64,000 bases of DNA from Proteiniclasticum ruminis. Lineage in GTDB: Bacteria; Bacillota; Clostridia; Clostridiales; Clostridiaceae. This document shows, one piece after another, positions 25,255 to 34,553 of the stretch; the first letter of the stretch is position 1, and each line of letters begins with the position of its first letter. The stretch covers positions 155,949-219,948 of the forward strand of contig NZ_FOVK01000004.1 of NCBI RefSeq assembly GCF_900115135.1, read 5' to 3'. The translations under genes and the position numbers were made by a program. A model generated the notes under the pieces. It worked only from the letters and a program-made list of their open reading frames with translations. It had not been told where the DNA came from and ran no database searches.

Positions 25255-26562
25255 TTACTTCCCAAAATGTTGGGTGGCCAGCGTCACATATTTCCCACCA
25301 TAGAAAGTCCCGCTGACTGGAGCTGTGATGACGCCAACTCCGACAAAGATATACTCCGGATCCAGCATGGCCTTGTTATGAGAAGGTGAATTCTTCCATC
25401 CCTCAAAAATCACTTGGGCAGATACAGCCTCAGTGCCCATATTGGCAAAAAGATTCTCACCTTTTTTGGTGTAATGGGTATAGCCGAAAATGAAGTTCAT
25501 AAGGTCTCCAAAGGAAATATACTCCAAGTGCGGATTATAGTGAGCAAAGTAATCATGCTGCAACATGGACTCACTCTTATATCTGGCTGAACTCATGAGA
25601 TCCTCTTTCAGAATCAGCTCTTTGAGTCCATTTTCTCTTCTGTAGGCATTCAGAAGTTTTAGAATCTCTTCTTCCAGATTCTTATGGACAACAGATTTGT
25701 AGTTTTGCGGAAGACTTTTATCTGCTGTGCTGAAGTATGCTTTTTTATCCGATGCCACCGCAATCTTTATGTCAATGGTTTCCCCCTTCTTATAAATGCC
25801 TGGCTTTGACACCATCTCCAAAATGGTGCCATACGGATGGGTATCATCGGGAACTTCTATGGCGTTGACACGCAGTCCAATATGCCGCACTTCCCTCTGG
25901 TGCTTCATCGTCGCATCTTGAAGCCTCACTTCATCGCTGGCTAAAGTTTTTTCTGTGCTCAGCGGAGAAGTCTCACCAGAACTTTTCCCTGTTTCTTCCC
26001 CTGGTGACTGTTCCTGAGGCTTCGAGGCAGTCTCCAAAGCTTGCTCTGATGGGCTCTTCTCTGAAGGGGTTTCTACAGGTTCTTTCACCGGTGCAGTTGT
26101 TTCTTTCGAGATCTCAAGAGGTTCTTCTTCCGTAAGAAGAATGCCACTGAGATACCCTTCCTCACTTCCGTATTGGACTTTGTACCACCCGTTGCTGACT
26201 TTTTCCAGAGTTTCAATCTTTTCCCCTTCATAGATCACTTGAAGAATCTCATACTGAATCCCGGGACCTTGGCGAAGATTTCCTGTCATTTTCATAAAGA
26301 ACACCTGGTGATGCTTTATGAAGGTGAGAGGTTCCTCTTTTCTTTTTACACTCTCCTCTGGTGATTCAGCCGTGTTCCTTCTGGATGATAAAGAGGTATG
26401 ATCTGATACGGGCTCCATCACTTCATTTTCCGGAACCTTCTCCACCTTTTGGACTTCAGGATGCTCCTTTACACTCTCTTCTTTAGAGAAAAAAGGATTC
26501 TGGGTGCAGGAAAAAAGAACGAGGCTCGACAACATAAGACTGAGCACTTTAATTTTCTTCAT
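25255..26562 (-). CDS. SH3-CAP (SCP) domain lipoprotein
   Basis: A 435-residue cell-surface lipoprotein. The signal MKKIKVLSLMLSSLVLFSC carries the lipobox Cys. A bacterial SH3 domain covers ~80-150 (MTGNLRQGPGIQYEILQVIY), then a Ser/Glu/Pro-rich spacer. The C-terminal CAP domain (~300-435) shows LLNAYRRENGLKELIL and HDYFAHYNPH, as in YkwD-like secreted proteins. Likely wall-associated. ATG 26562 has AGGAGG. CAP domains in bacteria have varied roles, so no specific activity is claimed. Confidence 0.85.
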   Translation of the reverse strand: MKKIKVLSLMLSSLVLFSCTQNPFFSKEESVKEHPEVQKVEKVPENEVMEPVSDHTSLSSRRNTAESPEESVKRKEEPLTFIKHHQVFFMKMTGNLRQGPGIQYEILQVIYEGEKIETLEKVSNGWYKVQYGSEEGYLSGILLTEEEPLEISKETTAPVKEPVETPSEKSPSEQALETASKPQEQSPGEETGKSSGETSPLSTEKTLASDEVRLQDATMKHQREVRHIGLRVNAIEVPDDTHPYGTILEMVSKPGIYKKGETIDIKIAVASDKKAYFSTADKSLPQNYKSVVHKNLEEEILKLLNAYRRENGLKELILKEDLMSSARYKSESMLQHDYFAHYNPHLEYISFGDLMNFIFGYTHYTKKGENLFANMGTEAVSAQVIFEGWKNSPSHNKAMLDPEYIFVGVGVITAPVSGTFYGGKYVTLATQHFGK

Positions 26563-26621
26563 ACCTGCACCTCCTTGCTTCATTTCTTACATTCATCATA
26601 GCACTTTTCTGGAAATCCGTG

Positions 26622-26652
26622 CGAAAAAACCGGCAGATTTTCCACTGCCGGT
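26622..26652 (-). terminator. Terminator after the 257-aa lipoprotein gene
   Basis: ACCGGCAG ... CTGCCGGT with TTTTTT on the minus strand, 38 bp past the stop at 26691. Confidence 0.8.
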
Positions 26653-26690
26653 AAGAATTGTCATATTTTGTCTATGGACCATCTCAAGCC

Positions 26691-27464
26691 TTATGGAACA
26701 GAGGGAATGAGATTTCCCATATCCACGATTTCATAGCCTTCCGGCACTTCAAACAGAGCATCAGAAAGATCTCCCACTTTGAAATCCGTCACTTCCATGA
26801 CAAAGGCTTCAGAGCCGTCTTTGTTATGGGATTCCATCTTCATGGGAAATCCATACTCTTCATGGAGCCACATTTTCACGTGATAGCCCTCTTCAAGCTT
26901 TGTGCTCTCCACCACATGGCAGGAAACTCCGTTTAACGTTTCTTTTCCCACATAGGTCATGTCTGTTTCATCCACATCACTGGTGAAATCGTCCATGGTG
27001 AACGTCTCCTGCTCTCCCTCGGCATTTTCCCCCAGAGGCATTTTCATGGCCGTTTTACTGGAGTCATCCAGGATATACAGTGCATCTTCTCCATGAATCA
27101 TCACAAAAGTCTGCCCCATGACTTCGCTCTCTGCTCTCATTTTGCTGCCTTTCATATACATGCGGCTGATGGTGTTCTCGCTGCCCATGCCGGTGACGTT
27201 CATTTCATAATAGATTTCCGCCATATCTTTTCCACTGCCAAAAAGCTCTTTCAGTTCTTCCGCACTAAGAGTGTTTTCTTCGGAAGGGTTCTCCTCCCCA
27301 GGGGTCTCTTCCGGGGTCTCTTCCTCTTCTTCTCCTTCTTCTGCAGGCGGGGTTTCACCGGGTACAGAAGGCTCCTCCTTGGAACTGCAACCAACAAACA
27401 GGGCAAACAGCAACGACACCATGAGAACACTCAGCCAACGGATGAGTAAAGACTTCTTGTTCAT
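26691..27464 (-). CDS. LolA-like/DUF4412-like lipoprotein
   Basis: A 257-residue lipoprotein: signal ending LLFALFVGC, then a low-complexity Glu/Pro stretch (residues ~30-65), then a beta-rich domain resembling LppX/LolA-like folds (ISRMYMKGSKMRAESEVMGQ, TMTYVG, KMWLHEEYGFPMKME). Such proteins bind lipids or act as outer-surface chaperones; here the role is unknown. ATG 27464 has GGAAGA at 6 nt. It is followed by its own terminator. Confidence 0.7.
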   Translation of the reverse strand: MNKKSLLIRWLSVLMVSLLFALFVGCSSKEEPSVPGETPPAEEGEEEEETPEETPGEENPSEENTLSAEELKELFGSGKDMAEIYYEMNVTGMGSENTISRMYMKGSKMRAESEVMGQTFVMIHGEDALYILDDSSKTAMKMPLGENAEGEQETFTMDDFTSDVDETDMTYVGKETLNGVSCHVVESTKLEEGYHVKMWLHEEYGFPMKMESHNKDGSEAFVMEVTDFKVGDLSDALFEVPEGYEIVDMGNLIPSVP

Positions 27465-27679
27465 GACCACTCTTCCTTTCTTTCACGCAGGGTCATCTTG
27501 CCCTGCTGTCGTCCTGAAGCGTCAGTCGATAGAGATCCATCATCCCTATTCTTTATACGATACACCGCTGTATATTTGACCTCATTGTAGCACTCTGAAA
27601 AAAGAAGAACAAGTGACTTTATACTGTGTACACAACATAAAAATCAGCACTCTTCTATTGAGTGCTGATTTCACCAATA

Positions 27680-28132
27680 CTATTCTCCTCTGTACTGGTC
27701 GTCAATTTCCTTCATACGGTCCACTTTAGGAAGAGACCTTCCTCCCTGGAACTCGCTCTGAAGATATGCCAGCGTCAGCATTTCTGCATGGGCTTTCCCC
27801 ATGGTGAGTCCACCCATGGTGATGATGTTGGCATCATTGCTTTTCGCGGCTCTTTCTGCAGAGTACACATCAGCCACTTGAGCCGCTCTGATGCCGTGAA
27901 CTTTGTTGGCTGTGATGGCCACGCCAATGCCCGTTCCACAGATGATGATGCCCCGGTCAAAGTTTTTTGATGCCACTTCCTTGGCAACCTTCTCTGCAAT
28001 ATTGGGATAGAGAATTTTTTCTCCCTCAAAGGAACCAAAATCCTCATACTCATACCCGTTGTCTTTCAATACCGTAAGGATATGCTGTTTCAATTCATAT
28101 CCCATTTCATCGCAACCAATGGCGATTTTCAT
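27680..28132 (-). CDS. rpiB: RpiB/LacAB-family sugar-phosphate isomerase (erythrulose-4-phosphate isomerase candidate)
   Basis: A 150-residue RpiB-family isomerase: MKIAIGCDEMGYELK, the catalytic-region RGIIICGTGIGVAITANK, and GGLTMGKAHAEMLTLAYL. RpiB proteins interconvert ribose and ribulose phosphates. Related members act on D-erythrulose 4-phosphate in tetritol catabolism. The start ATG 28132 is 1 nt after the TPI-like stop. The operon dhaK-dhaL-TPI-like-rpiB suggests D-erythrulose 4-phosphate to D-erythrose 4-phosphate as the reaction (inference). Confidence 0.85.
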   Translation of the reverse strand: MKIAIGCDEMGYELKQHILTVLKDNGYEYEDFGSFEGEKILYPNIAEKVAKEVASKNFDRGIIICGTGIGVAITANKVHGIRAAQVADVYSAERAAKSNDANIITMGGLTMGKAHAEMLTLAYLQSEFQGGRSLPKVDRMKEIDDQYRGE

Positions 28133-28133
28133 A

Positions 28134-28907
28134 CTACATTCCACCTTCCTTTGCTTTTCTTACGTTCCTTATGATGGCTTCCAGGTTGTCCATGTCATGT
28201 CCAAACCTGCCGATGAATAGACCATCCACATCTTCTGACTGTGCTATTTCCATGGCTGTCTCTTTCTTTGCAGAGCCGCCGTAGATGAGCCGTACGGCTG
28301 AGCTTGCCGTCTCACCAAAGTGCTCCCGGACAATGTCCCGGATGATGAACATGGAGCCGTGCACATAGGAAGCCTCTGCAGGCTCCGGCTGACCAATGGC
28401 CCACTCCGGTTCATAGGCTAGAATGAGATCTCTAAATCTTTCCGGGGAGACGTCATTCAGATAAGAAAGAATCTGGTTCTTCAGCGCTTCTTTTCTTCCT
28501 TCACCCTTTTCCCGTTCTCCGATACAGACGATGGGCCACATATTGTATTGTAGGGTCAGGTGCACCTTCTCATTGATCATTTCCGGTGTCTCCTGAAAAA
28601 GAGCTTTTCGTTCCGCATGTCCAAGCTCCACCAAAGAGCAGGAAAGATCTTCCGCACTCTCAATGGAGAACTCCCCTGTATAAGCTCCTTGGGCTTTAGG
28701 TGCAATGTTCTGCACACCATAACGTATGACAGAGTCTTTTAGAATCTCTGCCACCGGATAGAGCGTCCCCATGGAGGGAATGAGAAAAAGATCCAGATCT
28801 TCCATCTGCCCGAGCCTCTTCTTCATCTCCTTTGCCATGGTCTTCGCCTCTTCCATACGGTTCACGTAAATCTTCAGGCTCATGCCCACGATGGGTTTTC
28901 TCTTCAT
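28134..28907 (-). CDS. Triosephosphate-isomerase-like protein with altered loop 6 (L-erythrulose-1-phosphate isomerase candidate)
   Basis: A 257-residue TIM-barrel protein of the TPI family. Catalytic residues are kept: Lys12 (GMSLKIY instead of GNWKMN), His97 (ELGHAERK), Glu166 (AYEPEW), and the phosphate site IYGGSAKKE. But the N-terminal Asn is lost and the lid loop 6 reads AIGQPEPA rather than the canonical AIGTGKTA. The altered loop and the DhaK/DhaL/RpiB neighbours fit LerI/EryH-type isomerases acting on L-erythrulose 1-phosphate rather than triose phosphate. ATG 28907 follows AGGAG at 6 nt. Confidence 0.8.
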   Translation of the reverse strand: MKRKPIVGMSLKIYVNRMEEAKTMAKEMKKRLGQMEDLDLFLIPSMGTLYPVAEILKDSVIRYGVQNIAPKAQGAYTGEFSIESAEDLSCSLVELGHAERKALFQETPEMINEKVHLTLQYNMWPIVCIGEREKGEGRKEALKNQILSYLNDVSPERFRDLILAYEPEWAIGQPEPAEASYVHGSMFIIRDIVREHFGETASSAVRLIYGGSAKKETAMEIAQSEDVDGLFIGRFGHDMDNLEAIIRNVRKAKEGGM

Positions 28908-28917
28908 GGTGTTCTCC

Positions 28918-29559
28918 TTATGCATTCTTCATTTCCTTCAGCATTTCCTCATAAATGAGATAGGAAGAGAAGGAACCAGGGTCTCTGAAACCAATGGCTC
29001 TTTCACCCAGTCTCATGGCTCTGCCCTTCTTTGCGATGAGTGGAATGGTTCTGTCAGAACCTGCCTTCAGTTCTTCCACAAAAGCTTCAAAGCTTTCCAG
29101 ATCATCCTTGCCAGATTCTGCAGCCTCCTTCAGCTTGTCCACCGCAGGACGGAGCGCATCCACCATGGTCTTGTCCCCTACTACAGCTTTACCTCTCGCT
29201 TCAATGGCTTTGACGCCATTGTCGATGAATCCCACAAGCTCAGAAAAGTTCAGCTCATTCTTGCCTTTCACATCATCTCCGGCTTTCATAAAGAGGCTGC
29301 CGTAAAGAGGACCCGCAGCGCCACCTACTTTACCAAGAATGATCATGCCGACTTTCTTATAAAAAGAAGCGATGTCTTCTGTTTCCTCATAAATCTTATC
29401 CAGCTGCTTCGATACTTCTCGGAATCCGATGGACATGTTGACCCCATGGTCTCCATCTCCGATGTCGGAGTCCAGTTTTGACAAATGGTCACGATGCTCC
29501 TCAAACATAGGGATAAGACGCAGAATAAAGTTCTTGAAAAATTCCTTGTTGTATACCAT
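28918..29559 (-). CDS. dhaL: DhaL-type dihydroxyacetone/erythrulose kinase subunit
   Basis: A 213-residue DhaL (DAK phosphatase-like) domain protein. The Mg-nucleotide Asp cluster is LDSDIGDGDHG (Asp30, Asp32, Asp35, Asp37). It carries the nucleotide used to phosphorylate the ketose held by DhaK. Here the partner DhaK gene is 123 bp upstream. No DhaM phosphotransferase gene is visible, so whether it uses ATP directly or the PTS is open. GGAGG at 7 nt before ATG 29559. Confidence 0.9.
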   Translation of the reverse strand: MVYNKEFFKNFILRLIPMFEEHRDHLSKLDSDIGDGDHGVNMSIGFREVSKQLDKIYEETEDIASFYKKVGMIILGKVGGAAGPLYGSLFMKAGDDVKGKNELNFSELVGFIDNGVKAIEARGKAVVGDKTMVDALRPAVDKLKEAAESGKDDLESFEAFVEELKAGSDRTIPLIAKKGRAMRLGERAIGFRDPGSFSSYLIYEEMLKEMKNA

Positions 29560-29613
29560 ACTATTTCCTCCGGCCAGAACCCATGGTTCCGGGATTATTA
29601 TCTTCTTTTGAAA

Positions 29614-29670
29614 TGGAAGGATATCCGCTCAAAAAAGGCCAGGACCTCTTTTTCTGCGGATATCCTCCAT
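29614..29670 (-). other. Long intercistronic hairpin between dhaK and dhaL
   Basis: Arms ATGGAAGGATATCCGC (29613-29628) and GCGGATATCCTCCAT (29656-29670) enclose a second pair AAAAAGG/CCTCTTTTT, so the 57 nt fold into one long stem. No U-run follows on the minus strand. It is probably an mRNA stability or processing element that changes the DhaK:DhaL ratio, rather than a terminator. Confidence 0.55.
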
Positions 29671-29682
29671 GTGGGATGTATA

Positions 29683-30675
29683 TTATCTGATGCTCATGTA
29701 AGGAGTATCCACTGGATAATCCAGAAGTTCCTTCAGCTCCTCGTCCACCTTGACGAGGGTGATGCCCATACCAATCATATCCATAGAAGTTGCATAATTT
29801 CCTACGAGAGATTTGTAGACTTTAACGCCCTTTCCTCTCAGCACTTCTTCCAGATGATTATGAAGAATATACTGGTCCATCAGAGGCAGTCCGCCAAGAC
29901 CATTTACAAGTGTGTACACTTCATCTCCTTCAGAGAGCGGGAAGTCCTTCAGAATATGTTCCATGATTTCATCAACCACCTGATCTGCAGGTTCGATCTT
30001 GCCACGACGTACTCCAGGCTCACCGTGAATACCCATACCGATTTCCATGTCTCCATCTTCCATATCAAAAATGGTGCCACCCTTTACTGGAATGGTGGAG
30101 GAAGAAAGCGCAACTCCCATGGAACGGGTATTGTCATTGCATTTCTTTGCAGCAGCAACTACAGCATCCAGGTCCATGCCCTTGGCAGCAGCGGCAGCAG
30201 CAGCTTTAAACACAAAGAGGTCCCCAGCGATTCCTCTTCTGTCTTCAATATTTTCAGAAGAAACCACGTCATCTGTCACAAGAACTGTCTCTACACGGAT
30301 GCCATCGTCGGCTGCCATTTCAGCACCCATATCAAAATTCATCACGTCTCCTGCATAGTTTCCGTATAGATAAATGCAGCCTTTTCCCTGATCCACTGCC
30401 TTTACAGCATTATAACAAGGTTCTGGTGATGGAGAAGTATTGATGTTGCCGATGACAGCAGCATCTGCAAAATTCTTGCCTACATAGCCTAAAAATAGAG
30501 GTTCGTGTCCGGAGCCGCCTCCGATGATGACACCGACTTTTCCTGGTACAGGATTTGTGGTCACAACCACTCTTCCATCATGCTCCAGAAGTTTCACATA
30601 GTCACTGTGTGCCTTCACATACCCAGACAGCATTTCCTCCACCACGTCATAAGGATCATTGATCAGTCTTCTCAT
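29683..30675 (-). CDS. dhaK: DhaK-type dihydroxyacetone/erythrulose kinase subunit
   Basis: A 330-residue DhaK-family protein. The substrate-binding motif GGGSGHEPL (52-60) and the covalent-hemiaminal His217 in MGIHGEPG are both intact. Ketoses such as dihydroxyacetone or L/D-erythrulose bind covalently to this His. With dhaL, a TPI-like isomerase and rpiB downstream, erythrulose is a good candidate substrate. Start ATG 30675 has AGGAG at 8 nt. An AT-rich promoter region with palindromes precedes it. Confidence 0.92.
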   Translation of the reverse strand: MRRLINDPYDVVEEMLSGYVKAHSDYVKLLEHDGRVVVTTNPVPGKVGVIIGGGSGHEPLFLGYVGKNFADAAVIGNINTSPSPEPCYNAVKAVDQGKGCIYLYGNYAGDVMNFDMGAEMAADDGIRVETVLVTDDVVSSENIEDRRGIAGDLFVFKAAAAAAAKGMDLDAVVAAAKKCNDNTRSMGVALSSSTIPVKGGTIFDMEDGDMEIGMGIHGEPGVRRGKIEPADQVVDEIMEHILKDFPLSEGDEVYTLVNGLGGLPLMDQYILHNHLEEVLRGKGVKVYKSLVGNYATSMDMIGMGITLVKVDEELKELLDYPVDTPYMSIR

Positions 30676-30707
30676 TGTTCATTCTCCTTTTATACGATAT
30701 TAAAGCT

Positions 30708-30760
30708 CTTTGAAATCAACTATATTATCTATTCTTTAGTAATATATTTGAATTTCAAAG
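30708..30760. promoter_or_regulatory. Palindromic operator region of the dhaK operon
   Basis: CTTTGAAAT (30708-30716) and ATTTCAAAG (30752-30760) are perfect inverted arms 35 bp apart. The second contains a 13-bp palindrome TTTGAA-T-TTCAAA. No adjacent regulator gene is present, so the protein that binds is unknown. Confidence 0.45.
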
Positions 30761-30887
30761 AATCCTCATATCTCTATTATTGAGCAAAAAACGAACGGAT
30801 TCAACTGATGAATGTAAACCTTTTATTAACGATTTGGTTTTTTTCCCATCTAGATAGAATTAAATTTCATGGATTAATTAAGAGCTC

Positions 30888-30925
30888 AAAAAAAGAGCCT
30901 CAGCCCTTGGAACTGAAGACTCTCT
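30888..30925 (-). terminator. Terminator after the GPH symporter gene
   Basis: On the minus strand AGAGTCTTCAG / CTGAGGCTCT followed by seven T, 21 bp after the stop. Confidence 0.75.
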
Positions 30926-30945
30926 CCAGATGAAACATCTTACGT

Positions 30946-32388
30946 TTATACTGCAGCTTCTTTTTGATCGTGAATGGCCTGCTGAATCTCCACCATTCTC
31001 TCTCCATCCAGCTCATAGTATCGCATGGCTATGAGAGAAGCCAGCCAACCCAAAATCGGCATTCCGATGAAGAAAAACATGGTCATCCAGAAAATTGGCC
31101 CGGAATAGGGTGTATCTGCTGTAGGCAGCTGCTCCCTGAACCCGATGGTCGCGACCATGATTCCCACAATGCTGGCACTGAAGGCTGAAATCAGCTTATC
31201 CACAAAGGAGAAGATGGTGCCCATCATCCCAGGAATATACTGCCCGGTTTTGTAGGTCTGATAGTCAGAGCAGTCTGCAATCATTGGGATGACGATATTG
31301 GATCCGATGGAGATGGCACCGCCCTGTAGGACCATCAGAACAATAAACAGAATCGTGGCCAGATTGATAGAAGACAGAGAGATGCTTCTAAGATCCGCAG
31401 TGACGAAGAAGAGAAGAAGGAGAACACCCAGCAGCACTGAAATCCAGGTAGAAACCACATAAGCCTTTTTCTGACCCAGTTTTCTGGCATAGCCGATGCC
31501 GATGAAAGTCAATACAATGGTCAAAGGCGTCATGATCAGTCCCATGGTCCCTGATAAGGCATAGTTTCCAAGTAAGATGCCATAGAGCATGATGACCGTG
31601 ACAGAATTCTGCTTCACTGTGCCTGCCAGCTTATCCGTAGATGCGGAGATGATGAGCATCTGAAGGGGTCTGTTTCCTTTGATGATGGGCCAGTAGTCCC
31701 GGAACTTAATCTGAACATCAGATGGAACACCCCAGTTCTCTTTCACATCCTTTTTCCATAAAGAAATCACGGAAAGAGCGGTGAAGGTTCCAGAAATCAC
31801 AATGACATACACCATCATTTCACGGAAAAATCCCATGGTGAAGCCTCCGTGCTTGGGTACCAGCACATTGGAGATGAGAAACTGTCCTCCAGTGAATAGT
31901 ACGGTATTGAAAATACCATCAAAAAGAGTGAAAAGCGGTCTTTTCTTGGGATCATTGGTCAGCACGGTCTGAGCCGCTTTGGTGCAGGCTGTCTGAAAAG
32001 TGTATCCAATGATGTAAACGGAGTACACCAGAATGAAATAAACGAGTCTGAATCCTTGCGGCACCAGATGGGTGGTCATATGTAGAAGTACTACGCTGAC
32101 AGCAAGAATCCCGTTGCCCAGTACCATATATGGTCTGAACTTGCCAATCTTGGACTCTGTTTTATCTATGATAAATCCGATGATGGGATCGGTGATACCG
32201 TCGAAAATTCTCATGGCGGTCATGATGGTGGTGACAGCCACTACCAGAAGACCCGCCACCCCCGTGGCATAGTAAGAAACAAACAGCATAAAAAACATAT
32301 AGAGATTGGTGGCAGTGTTGTTCAAGACGAATAGGCCAATCTGGGCAGTCGAGGCAGTATTATAAGTGACTTTATTGTTATTTTCCAT
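30946..32388 (-). CDS. GPH-family (MelB-type) glucuronide/oligosaccharide symporter
   Basis: A 480-residue MFS/GPH transporter with 12 predicted helices. Family features: FDGITDPIIGFIIDKTESKIGKFRPY split near residues 62-87 (the GPH Asp-rich loop), and DYQTYKTGQYIPGMMGTIFSF near 365-390. GPH symporters import sugars with cations; next to beta-glucuronidase it probably carries glucuronides. ATG 32388 has GGAGG. It is 200 bp downstream of uidA on the same strand, after three direct repeats. Confidence 0.88.
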   Translation of the reverse strand: MENNNKVTYNTASTAQIGLFVLNNTATNLYMFFMLFVSYYATGVAGLLVVAVTTIMTAMRIFDGITDPIIGFIIDKTESKIGKFRPYMVLGNGILAVSVVLLHMTTHLVPQGFRLVYFILVYSVYIIGYTFQTACTKAAQTVLTNDPKKRPLFTLFDGIFNTVLFTGGQFLISNVLVPKHGGFTMGFFREMMVYVIVISGTFTALSVISLWKKDVKENWGVPSDVQIKFRDYWPIIKGNRPLQMLIISASTDKLAGTVKQNSVTVIMLYGILLGNYALSGTMGLIMTPLTIVLTFIGIGYARKLGQKKAYVVSTWISVLLGVLLLLFFVTADLRSISLSSINLATILFIVLMVLQGGAISIGSNIVIPMIADCSDYQTYKTGQYIPGMMGTIFSFVDKLISAFSASIVGIMVATIGFREQLPTADTPYSGPIFWMTMFFFIGMPILGWLASLIAMRYYELDGERMVEIQQAIHDQKEAAV

Positions 32389-32552
32389 GAAATTCCTCCA
32401 TATAATTATAAAATCCTGAAAATGAACGGACTGTGCTTCGTTCTTTTTGCCTATCCATGAAAATGGCGCCTATTCGCATGAATATGTAGTGAGCGAGATG
32501 GAAAAACCATCTCTTTAGCTGCTCTGCTTCTTTCTCTTTTGTTAACCTTTTT

Positions 32553-32600
32553 TCTGTTCTTTCATAGTCTTTCTGTTCTTCTATTTGTCTATCTGTTCTT
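32553..32600 (-). repeat. Three direct repeats at the uidA-symporter junction
   Basis: TCTGTTCTT recurs at 32553-32561, 32572-32580 and 32592-32600, spaced 19 and 20 bp. The last copy lies in the final codons of uidA. Their role is unknown. Confidence 0.5.
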
Positions 32601-34361
32601 ATAACCAAAATCCGGAATACTCATCCAGCGGTCTCTCACAGAGTGTGCCGCCATCTTGGGGTGTCTCTGCCTTGTAAAAAGGCCCTTCTTGTTCCCCTGG
32701 ACTCTGATGATGCCCACAGAGGTTTCAAAGTCTGCAAAATTCCACATCTGCTCTCCAATGACATGATCAAACTCATCAAAGACCTCATGATTCGCCTGCA
32801 GATATCTTACCTGATACTCCTCTGTGAAAGGAATGTCATCCACTGCATGGAATCCAGCTACGGTATCTGCACCATATTCTGTGAACATCACTGGTGTATT
32901 GGGATAAGCTCTCTTCCACTCCAGAAGTTCATTTCTTAAAGCAGTCTTGGCCTCTTCCAGTTCTCCTGTATTCACATACCATCCATAATAACGGTTGAGA
33001 CAGATGACATCCAGATGTTTCGACACCACATCGTTATGAGGCATGGACATCATGATGAGCACCTGGGTCACAGGTCTCTTTTGTGGATCCAGTTCTTTGG
33101 TGAGCTTTATGAGCGGTGCAAAGTATTCCTCTGCTCCCTCTTCTATAGTGGTAGCTTCATTAGCCACAGACCACATGACAACGCAGGCAAGATTCTTATC
33201 TCTTGCCACAAGCTCCCTCAGCACCTGCTCATGAGCTTCTCTGGTGTTCATCACTTCAAAGGTCTTCTTCTTGTCCCCATCTCCACCAAACAGTGCAAAG
33301 TTAAATCCGTGCATGAGTCCCACTGCAGGCGTCTCATCAATGACCACAATACCCTGCCTGTCACAAAGTCTCATCATCTCTTCAGAATATGGATAGTGCG
33401 CTGTTCTGAAGGAATTTGCCCCCAGCCACTTCATCAGGTTCAAATCCGTTACATTGAGTGCCTCATTGAGGCCACGGCCGTTGACGAAGAAATCCTCATG
33501 CTTTCCGAAGCCTTTGAAGTAGAAGGGCTTATCATTGATGAGGAACTGATTGTTTTTCACTTCCACGGTTCGGATGCCGAAGGATTCCGTGTAGATATCC
33601 ACAACTTCACTGTTTTTCTCCACATGGACTTCCACTTCATAAAGATAGGCCTTCAAGGGTTCCCACAGGATCACATGATGGATCAGGGCATCTTTCTCAT
33701 ATCCGTCATAGACCACCTTCTGGTTCTCATCTCTCACCAGGAACCTTACTTTGTCAAAGTCTCCTTTTACAGTTTCTGAAAAGTGCACCACTGCGTGAGC
33801 TTCCTCCACATCGTAGGTGATGGAAAGATCTTCCACATAGCTCTTGGGAGTGGAGTAGATCTTTACCGGTCTATGGAGTCCAGCATAGTTGAAGAAATCA
33901 AAGTTCGGCTGATTTTTCTTCACGCCATTTTCCTCTTTGTAGTTTCCAACTGGTAGAGTGCTGTAATCCAGGATGTTGTTCACTTCCACTGTAACGCGGT
34001 TCTTTCCTGAAACCAGGTATTCATTGATTTCTGCTTCAAAAGGCATGAACCCGCCCTTATGTTCTGTGACAAGCTTTCCATTGACATAGACCTTTGCATA
34101 ATGGGTCGCACTGCCAAAACGCAGCACCAGTCTTTCAGAAAGAAGTTTATGGAAAATCTCAAAGTCCTTCTCATACCATACAGAGCCCACATGGTTTCTG
34201 ATCTTTCTCAGCACCCCCTGTTCATTGAAGGATCCTGGCACTGCCATAACCTCTCCATGGGACAGTGGACTTTTCGGATCGTGGTTCTCCTCCAGGGAAA
34301 ACCTCCAGATGCCTGAAAGGTCCATGAGTGTTCTGGTAGGGGTTGATATTGGATATAACAA
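32589..34361 (-). CDS. uidA: Beta-glucuronidase (GH2)
   Basis: A 590-residue glycoside hydrolase family 2 enzyme with sandwich, jelly-roll and TIM-barrel domains. Acid/base Glu402 is in WSVANEA and the nucleophile Glu495 is in FTEYGAD. The glucuronidase-specific NxK motif (Asn557, Lys559 in GNKKG), which binds the carboxylate, is present, so this is a glucuronidase rather than a galactosidase. No signal peptide: cytosolic. The start is TTG at 34361 with AGGAGG at 8 nt. The loop near 345-370 is short. An AraC regulator lies upstream and a symporter downstream. Confidence 0.93.
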   Translation of the reverse strand: MLYPISTPTRTLMDLSGIWRFSLEENHDPKSPLSHGEVMAVPGSFNEQGVLRKIRNHVGSVWYEKDFEIFHKLLSERLVLRFGSATHYAKVYVNGKLVTEHKGGFMPFEAEINEYLVSGKNRVTVEVNNILDYSTLPVGNYKEENGVKKNQPNFDFFNYAGLHRPVKIYSTPKSYVEDLSITYDVEEAHAVVHFSETVKGDFDKVRFLVRDENQKVVYDGYEKDALIHHVILWEPLKAYLYEVEVHVEKNSEVVDIYTESFGIRTVEVKNNQFLINDKPFYFKGFGKHEDFFVNGRGLNEALNVTDLNLMKWLGANSFRTAHYPYSEEMMRLCDRQGIVVIDETPAVGLMHGFNFALFGGDGDKKKTFEVMNTREAHEQVLRELVARDKNLACVVMWSVANEATTIEEGAEEYFAPLIKLTKELDPQKRPVTQVLIMMSMPHNDVVSKHLDVICLNRYYGWYVNTGELEEAKTALRNELLEWKRAYPNTPVMFTEYGADTVAGFHAVDDIPFTEEYQVRYLQANHEVFDEFDHVIGEQMWNFADFETSVGIIRVQGNKKGLFTRQRHPKMAAHSVRDRWMSIPDFGYKNR

Positions 34362-34399
34362 GTTGCATTCCTCCTCATACTTTGTGAATCAATGAACTT

Positions 34400-34425
34400 A
34401 TTATAGAAAATGATAACGTTGCCTA
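34400..34425 (-). promoter_or_regulatory. uidA promoter with candidate catabolite-repression (cre) site
   Basis: On the minus strand a TATAAT box (plus 34400-34405) is preceded by TAGGCAACGTTATCAT (plus 34410-34425), which matches the CcpA cre consensus at all but one position. Its place between -35 and -10 would block transcription. The -35 is weak, consistent with activation by the adjacent AraC protein. Confidence 0.5.
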
Positions 34426-34507
34426 TTGCAATTATTTTGTTGTTTATAGAAATATCTTGCTGTTCCTCTTTGAAAAATCAAAGAATTTGTGAATTCATTG
34501 ACAAAAA

Positions 34508-34551
34508 CACAAAAAAGACTGAACCTATCCTATAGATAAGATGCAGTCTTT
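34508..34551 (-). terminator. Terminator after the AraC regulator gene
   Basis: AAAGACTG / CAGTCTTT stem with TTTTTT on the minus strand, just after the araC stop at 34554. Confidence 0.8.
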
Positions 34552-34553
34552 AA

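Noticed and set aside
32378..32608. 76-aa ORF on the minus strand between uidA and the symporter
   Set aside because: It overlaps both neighbours and has no family pattern. Its length comes from A-rich direct repeats.
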